From: Anthonomus grandis grandis
Taxonomy: Eukaryota > Arthropoda > Insecta > Coleoptera > Curculionidae
Direction: 5' to 3'
Assembly (NCBI RefSeq): GCF_022605725.1
Contig: NC_065557.1
Location: 24,617,256-24,681,255, forward strand
Length of the DNA stretch: 64,000 bases
Shown: positions 1-11,190 of the stretch, piece after piece
Layout of the letters: each line of letters starts with the position of its first letter
How positions within the stretch are numbered: the stretch's first letter is position 1
The notes under the pieces: generated by a model
What the model saw: only the letters and a program-made list of their open reading frames with translations
Told to the model about the DNA's origin: nothing
Databases searched by the model: none
Program-made: the position numbers and the translations under genes

Positions 1-714
1 CTTGCTCTCGATAAGGGAGCAAGAGATGGTATAAAATAGCATCATCAGGCGTCTTGACCGATCCCTCATCCACCCCTACCACAAGCCTGAAGCTCTTAGT
101 CTCTTCCTTGCGCTCCCACGCTCTCCACTGAAAGCAGAGGAGGCCAGGATTTTGAAGCTCCAAAAGCCTTAGGATGTCCTTGTCAGACATATGCCTAGAT
201 GTCCGAGATCTGTAAGATGACCCGGCGTGGACGAAGCGTGGAGTGATCCACTGTTGCCAGCGTGACCTCCTCCTAAGGGGAAAGACTTGGTAGTGCCCGA
301 CGGAGGTCCTTCAGACTTTCCTGGTTGGCGGCCGTGATCAGAATGTGGTTCCTGATCAGTCGCGGTGGATGGAATTGCAGTGAGGCACAGTACGGAGTCC
401 GCAGTATGGCCTCAGTCACCAAGTCCACAAATTCTAGCAGCTGTTCGCTAGTGAAACCGACCTCGAGCTATCCCGTTCGGCACACTGCCAGCTGCAGCTT
501 GCGCTGCCAACCGATCGCGCATAGCTTGCTTAAGGTCGGGACTCAGCACTCCGCGGTCTCTTAACCCTGCCACGCACTCGGTAGCCGTAGACCCAGATGT
601 CCTAAGCCTTTTGGTGCCTGATTCCTGTTTCTTAGTGGAAGCCAGGAAGTCCTCGGCCTCCTCTACAGCCCTTTTTACCCTCTTACCCAACTTTTTTTTA
701 TGTCTAAACGACAT
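1..714 (-). pseudogene. DUF4780-type retroelement-associated protein, frameshifted
   Basis: Read on the minus strand from an ATG at 714, the start is basic and rich in Lys and Arg. The frame then has to change near 460-475 to continue (Glu-Gln-Leu-Leu-Glu-Phe-Val-Asp). It changes again near 270 to reach an ordered block with NPGL, WRAWERKEE and LVVGVDEGS. That block resembles the DUF4780 domain of insect proteins often found in transposon-rich DNA. The protein still reads open at base 1, so it runs off the window. The stretch is clearly richer in G and C than the DNA to its right. Two frameshifts make it a pseudogene. The family call comes from remembered motif patterns, not a search. Confidence 0.5.
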
Positions 715-839
715 TTTTTGGTAGTTTTAAGTATCCATGCATAATTATATAAAATTTTTTATGTTAGTCGATCAAGGTGTTTGCAATGGATTTTAAGCTC
801 ACGTTTGTTATAAGTTCGTAAGGTCGTAATAAGCAAATA

Positions 840-1059
840 GTTGAAATTATGATTAGGTTGCACATATTGATTTTTATAATTACCACGAATTGTTATCTTA
901 AGATTGATATAAATAGTTGTTAATTTTTGTGAATAAAGGAGTATTGAGTTCTACATCCAGTAGTCTTTCATTGCTCAACCTACTACGGCCAAGCCACCTT
1001 GTCTTAAACCTATAGTGAGGCTGCTATAGGGTAGTATGGAAAAGCCCTAGATCTTTTCA
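840..1059 (+). repeat. BEL/Pao LTR remnant (3' part)
   Basis: This non-coding stretch contains a polyadenylation-like AATAAA context near 930 and ends one base before a primer-binding-site match. Its left limit is not defined because no matching second LTR is present. The call rests on the primer site that follows and is an inference. Confidence 0.35.
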
Positions 1060-1072
1060 TGGTCCTTCGAGC
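1060..1072 (+). other. Retroelement primer-binding site (tRNA-Tyr type)
   Basis: TGGTCCTTCGAGC is complementary to CCA plus the acceptor stem of eukaryotic tRNA-Tyr. The first 10 bases recur at the primer site of the intact BEL element (24524). Penelope-derived sequence starts right after it, so only the leader of the LTR element survives. Confidence 0.5.
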
Positions 1073-1079
1073 AGTCAAG

Positions 1080-2474
1080 TCAAATCAGGAGTAACTGCCA
1101 AAAAACAATTCAAAATTATATTGTTTATCAAAAATCCATAAATCTGGCAATAAAATGAGACCAATTGTCTCCACTATAGGATTTCCAACTTACAACATTT
1201 CAAAGATTTTAATAAAGCAGTTTGAGGCATTAAAATTACTTTATGAATGTTTTTCAGTCAAAGACAGCCAACAGTTTATTTCAAAAGTCAATAATTAAAT
1301 TCTAAGTGAAAATGAAATTCTTATTTCTTTCGATGTATCTTCTTTGTTTCCAAGCATTCCCATACCAGAAACTTTTGAATTTCTGGAAAGTAATGGTTTC
1401 GATAATATCCAAGAATTAATTAAATTAACAAAACTTTGTATGTCACAAATTATTTTTCAATATAACAACGCATACTATAAACAACTGGAAGGTACAGCCA
1501 TGGATAATTGCCTCTCTCTTTTCCTAGCAGAGCTCTTTATGAACCGTTTTAAGTTAAATGCAAAAAATAAATTCCATTACTTCCCGCGAGTTTGGTTAAG
1601 ATATGTTGATGATGTGTTTGCTGTGTTTGACAAAAGTAAATGCAATATTGATAATTTTGTAGAACAACTTAATAACTGTTTTCCATCTATTAAATTTACC
1701 TTCGAACAAGCAACAAACTTCCATTCATAGATACTCTTGTCATTAAAAATAATAATAAGTTAGAATTTGATATTTATAGAAAAGAAACAAATACTTTTAA
1801 ATACATAACTAGTGACTCTAACCATTGTTTTCAACATAAAATGGCTAGCATGCATTTTTTGGTACATCGTTTGGTTATAATTAAATCAATTGCTAGGCTT
1901 AATAGCTGTAACGATAAGATTATTGATAAGCTGAATTAGAAGACATAGGTTTAAAGTTAATCTTAAAAACTCTACCATATTTCAAAAAGATGAAAATAAG
2001 CAAACTTTTGTTGCAATACCATACGAGCCTATCTTGACGAGAGGCTTTGATAGTTTTCAAAGACTTAGGTCTAAGAATGTCTATCAAAGTTCGGCCAAGC
2101 TACGAAATCTTTTAGGAAACTCAAAAGATTAAATAAAGGCTAATGAAAAGTCTGGGATCTATGAGATTAATTGCAATGATTATGACAAAAAGTATATAGG
2201 ACAAACCAGAAGATCAATTATTGTCAGATTTAAAGAATATGTAGCTCATGTGAAATATGGAAGAGTTGAAACGTCGAGCGTGGCTGAACATGTCGTAAAT
2301 ACTGGTCACTTTGTAGGGATAGACAACTTAAAATTACTTAAACCAGTTAATAACAATAGAAAATTAGATGCATATGAAAGTTTAGCAATATTTAAAAATC
2401 AAAAAAACATTTTTAACAGGGATAAAGGTCCAATCCCTTATAGTCAATTATATAGTTTAGTTTTAAGAGTTTAG
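1080..2474 (+). pseudogene. Penelope-like reverse transcriptase + GIY-YIG, decayed (PLE1)
   Basis: This is a degraded Penelope-like retroelement. In order, the reading shows SKIHKSGNKMRPIVST near 1120-1175 and SFDVSSLFPSIP near 1328-1365. A block read as FQYNNAYYKQLEG follows, then WLRYVDD with the catalytic YVDD at 1602-1613. After several stops and frame changes (about 1730-2150) comes a GIY-YIG endonuclease relic with YIGQTRRS near 2195-2218 and a C-terminal segment ending at 2474. RT followed by GIY-YIG is diagnostic of canonical Penelope elements. The N-terminal part is missing, and the left end abuts an LTR leader. A second piece of this family lies at 11191-11640. Confidence 0.8.
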
Positions 2475-2600
2475 TGTTTAAGATTTGTTTAGCCATGCTT
2501 CATTGCTTTTTCCGCTCTATTAGTTACATCAATAGTATATAAGGAGATTTGCAAGTAGTTTAGAAAAGACTTCCCCTACTAACTTTTCAATACTATATAT
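2475..2600 (+). repeat. PLE1 3' untranslated tail, truncated
   Basis: It matches 11430-11520 closely, for example through the segment 'ccatgcttcattgc'. The downstream hammerhead-like part found in the second copy is missing here because homology stops near 2560. Confidence 0.65.
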
Positions 2601-4030
2601 TATTTTGTATAACCTAAATAACGTAAATTGGGGCCAAAATGGGGTCCTGAAACAAGATGAAGTACTTATAAGCTAAACACTTTAGATGAAAATATTAAAC
2701 TAAACGTAAATAGAACTCTAAAATACATAACTACTGAATAACACACTACATGAACCCTACTAATAAACTTAACTACAAAATACGAATAAAATAGTACAAA
2801 AACTAGGAAAATAATTCACGTATTTACATTTTCATAATAATATAATATAAGATAGTACATAATACTCTTTGCTTTTTTCAGTATTCAAGTTTTTAATTCG
2901 AGGCACTGATTAAAAATTCATTTCTCTGCACACTCGGGAAAAATCCAATGTGTTATTTAAATCCCAGTTATTTTAAAAGAATTATTACGTTCCTTAACCC
3001 ACTCATATTTTTCAGTAAATTATGCTTAATTAAAAGCGAAATCATGGTTGTTGATATCATTTGCAAGTTTATGAAATTGGAAAAGACATTCTTTAGCAGC
3101 TGCCAAAATTATAAAGGCGATAGTAAAAAAAAATATTTATTATATTTTAATATTAAGAATATTTCTTATAAAATTACAATTATAGATTTTAACTAATAAA
3201 ATTATTGCCATTTGTTATTTGTGATAACGTTAGTGACAATACCGCGAATATCAGATGTTCTTCATCTTTCCCGAATTCAGCGGGCACATCGCATGACATT
3301 TCTGAAGACATGTGAATGGTTAGCGAATCTTCTGAAACCATAGTCTGGAGGCTAATTCAAGTCGAAATATTGACGCGAGTTTAAATCTTGCTCCAAAATA
3401 AAAATATCCAAGAAATCTTGTATATTTTTTAATGTGTGAATTTAATTTAAATTTTAAGAATGAAGATTGTTATTTTAATAAAGCAGTCTCAAAATAGCTA
3501 AGAAAATCGTGACAAATAATATTGAAAGGCCTATAAATAGTTTCTAGAATAATGTATTGTTTTTGACAATTAATTTATATCTATATATGATCTATAGTAC
3601 CTAATAAATCAGTCAACTTTATTAGGTAATCAAGTATTATGTTTTACATACATTCCCACTTGTGTAGAGAGCCTTACCCTGTCTTGCGTGATAAAATAAA
3701 ATTAGTAGTGTCCGCTTCTGCGTCATCCTTCACCTAGTCAATTCATTATGGTCTAAAGCACAACCCATAGCCTACCACTAAGCCAACTAAAGACTGCCTC
3801 AAAATGAAAAAAGTAGGAAAGTGGAGGGAAGCAACCGAAATTCACCGGCGTCGTTCTTGCTGTTTTTTTTTCTAAAAGGGACAGTATCTGGTAGAATTAT
3901 GTTGTCAATTTAGTTATTATTATACGAAATTTAATGTGGGTCACAACCTGATCGAATGTGTTAGTTGTCTGAAAAAAAGTGATTCAAACGTCTGTATTAA
4001 TGCTAGTTAATTTCAGTTCGTAAAGTCACA
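2601..4030. other. Unassigned AT-rich DNA
   Basis: No coding or repeat signal that I can name. Slightly GC-richer islands at 3220-3380 and 3660-3860 may be old repeat fragments but match nothing else in the window. Confidence 0.5.
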
Positions 4031-4360
4031 TTGGTAATTAACTGTTTAATTGATTTAAAACATAAGCTTTTTAACCATTTTTATTTATGTGAAACTATGC
4101 TCCACTGGCGTTATATAATTTTTATATGTATATATTATAGGCGAAGAAGGCGTCACGCGCTTATGACCTTGCTTTTCACATTTCATAGATTGTATATCAT
4201 CACAAGAAATTTTTACATTTATAGATTCGACAGATTAGATTGTAGTGATGAAGAATACAATGATGCTCAAAATATGTGGAACCATTGTGGTCACGGTTCC
4301 ATATATGCTAGACCTTTTGCATCTCCATCCTCAATATTCAACAAAATATACCAACAATAA
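4031..4360 (+). CDS. Unrecognised 109-codon ORF
   Basis: An open frame with a run of five Arg near the middle and a C-terminal segment reading DEEYNDAQNMWN. That short segment vaguely recalls the region before 'DLYLKTDV' in type-B DNA polymerases of Maverick/Polinton elements, but the similarity is too short to trust. There are no neighbours of the same kind. It may be chance or part of a decayed element. Confidence 0.15.
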   Translation: MVINCLIDLKHKLFNHFYLCETMLHWRYIIFICIYYRRRRRHALMTLLFTFHRLYIITRNFYIYRFDRLDCSDEEYNDAQNMWNHCGHGSIYARPFASPSSIFNKIYQQ

Positions 4361-4682
4361 ATACCAAAAATATTTATATTAAATTTTATCTAACAGTCGT
4401 TAATGGGATTTAACTATTAATCAATCCAAGAAACAATGAATTTATAAATAATAAAAGAGCCTGAAGAGGAAAGGGAAAAGGAATCAAGTGAAAAGGACAG
4501 TTTTTCATTTTCTTAAGAATGATGAATAGCATGAATAAGAAACATGAATTCAAGCCTCGCAGTCAGTAATATGTATAGAGGAGGAAAATTCGCTTCCAGA
4601 ATAACCAATATATTTCGAATTGTGCATGATATACAAACGGCTGATCTTAATCTGCTTATGAGGTCAAACGGAATTTCGCTAG
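4361..4682. other. Unassigned AT-rich DNA
   Basis: No gene or repeat recognised. The only long frame on the minus strand lacks family features. Confidence 0.4.
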
Positions 4683-4811
4683 CATATGTATGCAATATTC
4701 AACATTACTAGTTATAAGTAAAATCTGTATTGTTGTGACGAATTATATTGCATATGTATGCAATGTTCAACATTACTAGTTATAAGTAAAACCTGTATTG
4801 TTGTGACGAAT
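4683..4811. repeat. 68-bp tandem duplication at PLE2 boundary
   Basis: The segment starting 'catatgtatgcaat' at 4683 is repeated at 4751 with two or three substitutions. Each unit joins flanking DNA ending CATTACTAGTTAT to the first ~29 bp of the PLE2 terminal repeat. The left unit therefore contains a tiny stub of the element. Confidence 0.85.
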
Positions 4812-5191
4812 TCATAATGAGTTACTTATTATATTGGGTATTACGTCACTTATAGCAAAAATCAATTTAGAAATTTTTATCTCACACGCTCAACAATTGA
4901 AAAGAAGAAGAAAATAGACTTATTCACGTATTTAAAAGAAATATGAACTTAAATCTGTAACGATACCATTCGATATACTTAATTTAATTTAAGTGCAATA
5001 AGTTTTAAATACAATAATTTACTTGAGGTATAATAGATTTTTTATATACCTAGGTGCTGAGGTTCAATCTATTAATCTCTGAGCTCGTTTCTTCTTTTCA
5101 ATATCCTACCTAACTTTGTTATGAATATTACAATTAAAAAACGATAAAAAACAACAAGATCTACTTTTTTTTTTAAAATACCTCATTTAAA

Positions 5192-5228
5192 CCAACGTTT
5201 CGGTAGTTATATGTACTACCGTTATCAA
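5192..5228 (-). ncRNA. Hammerhead-like motif, PLE2 copy 1
   Basis: On the minus strand: TTGATAA, one base, a 6-7-bp stem (CGGTAGT/ACTACCG), then GAAAC and GTTGG. The layout resembles a hammerhead core (CUGANGA, stem II, GAAA, very short stem III). Two core bases deviate, so activity is doubtful. Confidence 0.45.
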
Positions 5229-5492
5229 GGTAATTAAAGTAAAATTAAATTAAATTAAAAATAAAATATATTTATCTTTTAAATTTTCAGCAATGTAGTA
5301 TCATCAAAATTTCTTCCTAATTCGAAAATACTTTATATACTTTTTTATATGATTTGACGGTTTATTAATAATTTGACAAACTATTTTGAAAGATAACAAA
5401 AATTTCAAAGGTTACTTTTTTAAAATTAAAGGGGTGTGATCTTAATGTAAGTTAATCATAGAAAATACATGAATATCAAATATTTTAAATCA

Positions 5493-7897
5493 TTAATTAA
5501 TTTTGAGAATACCCTGATCTACTTCTCTCTTTAGCAAAGGAATCCATGTATTATGAAAATCAACCGAACAAGTAGCTAAGCATTTATCTTCATTTAACAT
5601 TATAAATGCACTTTCCTTTAGCTTGCGTAATTTTGAAATTGATTCCTTTGCTAAAATTGAGGAAGCATTCCAGTCTATTCTGTGGTTATTGTCGAATGCA
5701 TGTTGTGTAATTTTTGATTTTTGAAAATCATCGTTTTTTATGTAAGATTTATGTTCATTAATTCTTTTTGGTAATGGTCTACAGGTTTCACCTATGTAAA
5801 ATTTACCACAAGTACAAGGAATTTTATAGATTACATTTTCATTAGATTCATTTTCATTGAAAGGTTTAGTTTTTGTTAATAAGTATCGTAATGTGTTTTG
5901 TGATTTAAAAATAGTTCTTATATTAATTTTTTTAGCAATTCTTTTTATCTTATCCGAAGAACCTGGAATAAATGGTAAAATAAGATTTGTCATAAAAAAT
6001 GGTTGATTCAATTTTATACGTGGATTATCAAACTCTTTAAAGCAATTTTCTAAAAATTCTTCGGGATAATTATTTTGAATTAAGATATTTTTAATAAAAT
6101 CTTTTTCAGTTGTTAAATATTGATTATTACAAATAATGTGTGCACGATCATATAAACTTTTTATCACTCCTTTTTTTACCATTATTGGATGATTAGAATT
6201 AAAATTAATATATCTATTAGTATGAGTTGGTTTACGGTAAATTCTAGTTTCAAAATTTTGTAAATCCTTTTTAATTAAAATATCAAGAAAAAGAAGCTGA
6301 CCATCAGCCTCCTTTTCAAGAGTAAATTTTATAGTAGATTCTTTTGAGTTAATGTAATTTAAAAAATTTATAAGATCTATTTCGTTATGGTGATATATTA
6401 AAAAAATCATCAATATATCGCCACCATATTTTAGGTTTTTTATCAAATGTATTAATAATTTGGGATTCAAAATTTTCCATAAATATATTACTTAAAGTTG
6501 GTGAAAGAGGAGAACCCATAGCCATCCCAAAGTTTTGTTGATAAAATTCATTATTGTATTGGAAATAAGTAGTTTTTACACAATAGGTTAAAAGTTCTAA
6601 AATTGTACTAACACTTAGTGTTGTACGTTCTGCCAAATTATTATCATTCTCTAATTTATTTTTAACAATATTTAAAGTTTTGTTAACAGCAACATTAGTA
6701 AAAAGACTTACAACATCAAAACTTACCAATAGATCATGAGGGTTAAAAGAAATTGTAGAAAGTTTTTCTAAAAAGTCTTGAGAATTTTTAATGTAAGAAT
6801 CAGAATTATTAGTGTATGGAGTTAAGATATTTTGCAAGAGGATGAGTAGGTGAATTTATGCTACTAACTATAGGTCTTAAAGGAACATTTATTTTATGTA
6901 TTTTTGGTAAACCATAAAAATGTGGTGGTGATTTACTATTATGTGGAGTTAATTTAAATCTATCAATATTAGAAAATTGCTTTTTATGCTTTTTAAGTAA
7001 ATTATAAATTTGTCTTTCAATTTTTTCTGTAGGATCTTTAGATAATTTATAATAATTGCCATCATTAATTATTAAATTTAATTTATTTTCATAAGTGTTA
7101 ATATTTAAAAGAACATTAGCATTACCTTTATCGGCTGGAAGTATTTTAATATTATTATCGGTTTTAAGTGTCTTTAAAGCTTTTAATTCTAAAGACTTTA
7201 GATTTTGTTTAATTTTAATTGGTTTTTCAATTTCTATCTTTGCCCTAATTCTAAATTCGTCTTGTTGATCCCTTGGTAAGTCTTTCGTTGCATTTTCTAT
7301 AGCTGAAATGATATTTAATTTTGGCAGAATTTTTGGAGTAATTGAGTAATTGAGACCTTTAGAAAGAACAAGTTTTTCTGTGTCAGATAAAACTCTATCT
7401 GACAAATTAATAACAGTTTTATTTATAAAATCATTATTATTTGTGTTTAAAAGTTCTTGATTTATATTTTCATTATAAAGTAGATTTATTTTATTTATGT
7501 GAATTTGTTTTTGAAAATTAGTTAAATAACTATTATTTATACAGAAACATATATGCTTCAAATTATTTCGATTAACTAAATTAAATAAGTTATTTTTTAA
7601 TTTTTATATTTCATTATTTAAATTAATTTTATTATATCTATGAAATTGAATTATTTCTCTTAATAAAGCTTTACTTGCTCTTTCTAAGATTTTATGTGTT
7701 TTATTATTTTTGTATGATGTCTGTAATCTTAAGCATTTTGGTATTAAATTATTAATTTTGCATTTATATAAAAATGTTATACTATTTTCACTGTGAGATA
7801 ATTTAATATACATATTTTCTAAACGTCTAAAAATATCTAAACAATTAGACCCATACCTTTGATTTAAGTAAAATCTGTATTGTTGTGACAAATTCAT
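5493..7897 (-). pseudogene. Penelope-like RT + GIY-YIG polyprotein (PLE2 copy 1)
   Basis: The protein is nearly complete but split by three frameshifts. The N-terminal part (7897-7604) has YGSNCLDIFRRLENMY. The next (7561-6809) has ILPADKGNANVLL and HFYGLPKIHK. The RT core (6837-6385) has SFDVVSLFTNV, GMAMGSPLSPTL and WWRYIDD, with an intact catalytic YIDD near 6408-6422. The last (6470-5493) has the GIY-YIG nuclease, IYKIPCTCGKFYIGET, and the Arg/His/Asn context KRINEH. Motif order matches the canonical endonuclease-positive Penelope clade. The ORF start (MNLSQQYRFY) lies inside the terminal repeat, and the 3' repeat at about 4786-4816 encodes the same N-terminus with one change. Confidence 0.9.
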
Positions 7898-9369
7898 AAT
7901 GAGTTACTTATTATATTGGGTATTACGTCACTTATAGCAAAATTCAATTTAGAAATTTTTATCTCACACGCTCAACAATTGAAAAGAAGAAGAAAATAGA
8001 CTTTTTCACGTATTTAAAAGAAATATGAACTTAAATCTGTAACGATACCATTCGATATACTTAATTTAATTTAAGTTCAATAAGTTTTAAATACAATAAT
8101 TTACTTGAGGTATAATAGATTTTTTATATACCTAGGAGCTGAGGTTCAATCTATTAATCTCTGAGCTCGTTTCTTCTTTTCAATATCCTACCTAACTTTG
8201 TTATGAATATTAAAATTAAAAAACGATAAAAAAAAAACAATAAGAAGACCTACTTTTTTTTTAAAATACCTAATTTGAACCAACGTTTCGGTAGTTATAT
8301 CTACTACCGTTATCAAAGTAATTAAAGTAAAATTAAATAAAATTAAAAATAAAATATACTTATCTTTTACATTTTCAGCAATGTAGTATCATCAAAATTT
8401 CTTCCTAATTCGAAAATACTTTATATGCTTTTTTATATGATTTGATGGTTTATTAATAGTTTGACAAACTATTTTGAAAGATAACAAAAATTTCAAAGGT
8501 TACTTTATTAAAATTAAAGGGGTGTGATCTTAATGTAAATTAATCATAGAAAATACATGAATATCAAATATCTTAAATTATTAATTAATTTTGAGAATAC
8601 CCTGATCTACTTCTCTCTTTAGCAAAGAAATCCATGTATTATGAAAATCAGCCGAACAAGTAGCTAAGCATTTATCTTCATTTAACATTATAAATGTACT
8701 TTCCATCCATAAATGTACACTTACATCATTGTTTTTTATGTAAGATTTATGTTCATTAATTCTTTTTGGTAATGGTCTACAGGTTTCACCTTTATAGATT
8801 ACATTTTTATTAAATTCATTTTCATTGAAAGGTTTAGTTTTTGTTAATAAGTATCGTAATCTGTTTTGTGATTTAAAAATAGTTCTTATATTAAATTTTT
8901 TAGCAATTCTTTTTATCTTATTAGAAAAACCTGGAATAAATGGTAAAATAAGATTTGTCGTAAAAAATGGTTGATTCAATTTTATACGTGGATTATCAAA
9001 CTCTTTAAAGCAATTTTCTAAAAATTCTTTGGGATAATTATTTTGAATTAAGATATTTTTAATAAAATCTTTTTCAGTTGTTAAATATTGATTATTACAA
9101 ATAATGTGTGCACGATCATATAAACTTTTTATCACTCCTTTTTTTACCATTATTGGATGATTAGAATTAAAATTAATATATCTATTAGTATGAGTTGGTT
9201 TACGGTAAATTCTAGTTTCAAAATTTTGTAAATCCTTTTTAATTAAAATATCAAGAAAAGAAAGCTGACCATCAGCCTCCTTTTCAAGAGTAAATTTTAT
9301 AGTAGGTTCTTTTGAGTTAATGTAATTTAAAAAATTTATAAGATCTATTTCGTTATGGTGATATAATAT

Positions 9370-9374
<5 letters not shown>
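7867..9374 (-). mobile_element. PLE2 copy 2, 5'-truncated, head to tail with copy 1
   Basis: It holds the terminal repeat and the C-terminal half of the polyprotein (about 9350-8581). It begins within the post-YIDD region (EIDLINFLNYINSKE) and is cut where the TA-rich centre starts. The GIY-YIG domain is damaged: the reading jumps from NVIYK directly to GETCRPLP, losing the core beta strand. The part after SYIKNN is also replaced, so about 35-40 residues are lost compared with copy 1. No RT catalytic motif remains. Confidence 0.85.
8279..8316 (-). ncRNA. Hammerhead-like motif, PLE2 copy 2
   Basis: Same fold as at 5192-5228, with the CGGTAGT-type stem kept and a small change in the loop. It sits at the same place in the terminal repeat. 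Confidence 0.4.
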
Positions 9375-9432
<58 letters not shown>

Positions 9433-9495
9433 TATATATATTATATATAATATATTTATATATATATATATTATATATATATATATATATTATAT
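9361..9495. repeat. (TA)n-rich centre of palindrome
   Basis: About 135 bp made almost only of A and T, alternating TA with a few TT/AA breaks. It separates the two inverted PLE2 copies. Its own ends are also inverted copies (atataatattatat on both sides). Confidence 0.95.
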
Positions 9496-10889
9496 AATAT
9501 TATATCACCATAACGAAATAGATCTTATAAATTTTTTAAATTACATTAACTCAAAAGAACCTACTATAAAATTTACTCTTGAAAAGGAGGCTGATGGTCA
9601 GCTTTCTTTTCTTGATATTTTAATTAAAAAGGATTTACAAAATTTTGAAACTAGAATTTACCGTAAACCAACTCATACTAATAGATATATTAATTTTAAT
9701 TCTAATCATCCAATAATGGTAAAAAAAGGAGTGATAAAAAGTTTATATGATCGTGCACACATTATTTGTAATAATCAATATTTAACAACTGAAAAAGATT
9801 TTATTAAAAATATCTTAATTCAAAATAATTATCCCAAAGAATTTTTAGAAAATTGCTTTAAAGAGTTTGATAATCCACGTATAAAATTGAATCAACCATT
9901 TTTTACGACAAATCTTATTTTACCATTTATTCCAGGTTTTTCTGATAAGATAAAAAGAATTGCTAAAAAATTTAATATAAGAACTATTTTTAAATCACAA
10001 AACACAATACGATACTTATTAACAAAAACTAAACCTTTCAATGAAAATGAATTTAATAAAAATGTAATCTATAAGATTCCTTGTACTTAAAATAAATACT
10101 TAGCTACTTGTAATAAATGCTTAGCTACTTGTTCGGTTGATTTTCATAATACATGGATTCCTCTGCTAAAGAGAGAAGTAGATCAGGGTATTCTCAAAAT
10201 TAATTAATGATTTAAAATATTTGATATTCATGTATTTTCTATGATTAATTTACATTAAGATCACACCCCTTTAATTTTAAAAAAGTAACCTTTGAAATTT
10301 TTGTTATTTTTCAAAATAGTTTGTCAAACTATTAATAAACCGTCAAATCATATAAAAAAGTATATAAAGTATTTTCGAATTAGGAAGAAATTTTGATGAT
10401 ACTACATTGCTTTTTGAAAATTTAAAAGATAAGTATATTTTATTTTTAATTTAATTTAATTTTACTTTAATTACCTTGATAACGGTAGTATAACTACCGA
10501 AACGTTGGTTCAAATTAGGCATTTAAAAAAAAAAGTAGGTCTTCTTGTTGTTTTTTATCGTTTTTTAATTGTAATATTCATAACAAAGTTAGGTAGGATA
10601 TTGAAAAGAAGAATCGAGCTCAGAGATTAATAGATTGAACCTCAGCTCCTAGGTATATAAAAAATCTATTATACCTCAAGTAAATTATTGTATTTAAAAC
10701 TTATTGAACTTAAATTAAATTAAGTATATTGAACAGTATCGTTACAGATTTAAGTTCATATTTCTTTTAAATACGTGAAAAAGTCTATTTTCTTCTTCTT
10801 TTCAATTGTTGAGCGTGTGAGATAAAAATTTCTAAATTGATTTTTGCTATAAGTGACGTAATACCCAATATAATAAGTAACTCATTACT
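9481..10889 (+). mobile_element. PLE2 copy 3, inverted relative to copies 1 and 2
   Basis: This plus-strand copy mirrors copy 2 over its full length. Coding from about 9510 to 10090 starts after the RT active site and stops at NVIYKIPCT, just before the GIY-YIG core. A 21-bp unit (aataaat-cttagctacttgt) is then present twice in tandem at 10091-10111 and 10112-10132, followed by the normal C-terminus (to 10207) and terminal repeat. The GIY-YIG domain is deleted at a different place than in copy 2. The element ends at the second CATTACTAGTTAT. Confidence 0.85.
10474..10512 (+). ncRNA. Hammerhead-like motif, PLE2 copy 3
   Basis: Stem II is 10483-10489 paired with 10493-10499 over a 3-base loop. 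It is followed by GAAAC and the palindrome AACGTT. The fold is that of the other PLE2 copies. Confidence 0.45.
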
Positions 10890-10895
10890 AGTTAT

Positions 10896-11190
10896 TAGTA
10901 CTTAATCTAATTTTTTTACGCAAGCTATTTCTAAACTTTTCTACTTTGAGTTTTACCAATAACAAAATAAAAAAAGATGATGTTAAATTTTAATCTTATT
11001 CATTGGATCTGAGACTTGGTTTTGAAATTATGAAAAAGCATCGAACAATATGTTAAATAATTTTTTTCTTTATTTAACAATATTAAGAATTCCTATAATT
11101 TCAGATAAAAATTAATACCGAATCTCTCTAAATAAATCTTTATTTTATGAAATTAAGTGTAATTTGAAGATTTAATTTTTTACACTATAA
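10896..11190. other. Unassigned AT-rich spacer
   Basis: No coding or repeat signal seen. Confidence 0.5.

Larger units (their letters stand above)
4784..7897 (-). mobile_element. Penelope-like element PLE2, copy 1 (nearly full length)
   Basis: This minus-strand Penelope-like retroelement has its coding region at 7897-5493 and a 3' terminal region down to 4784. The terminal region (4784-5492) is repeated at 7867-8580 as the beginning of the next copy, so copies 1 and 2 are head to tail. That is the usual arrangement behind the 'pseudo-LTRs' of Penelope elements. The outer edge lies after CATTACTAGTTAT (4771-4783), which recurs at 10883-10895 beyond copy 3. Confidence 0.85.
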
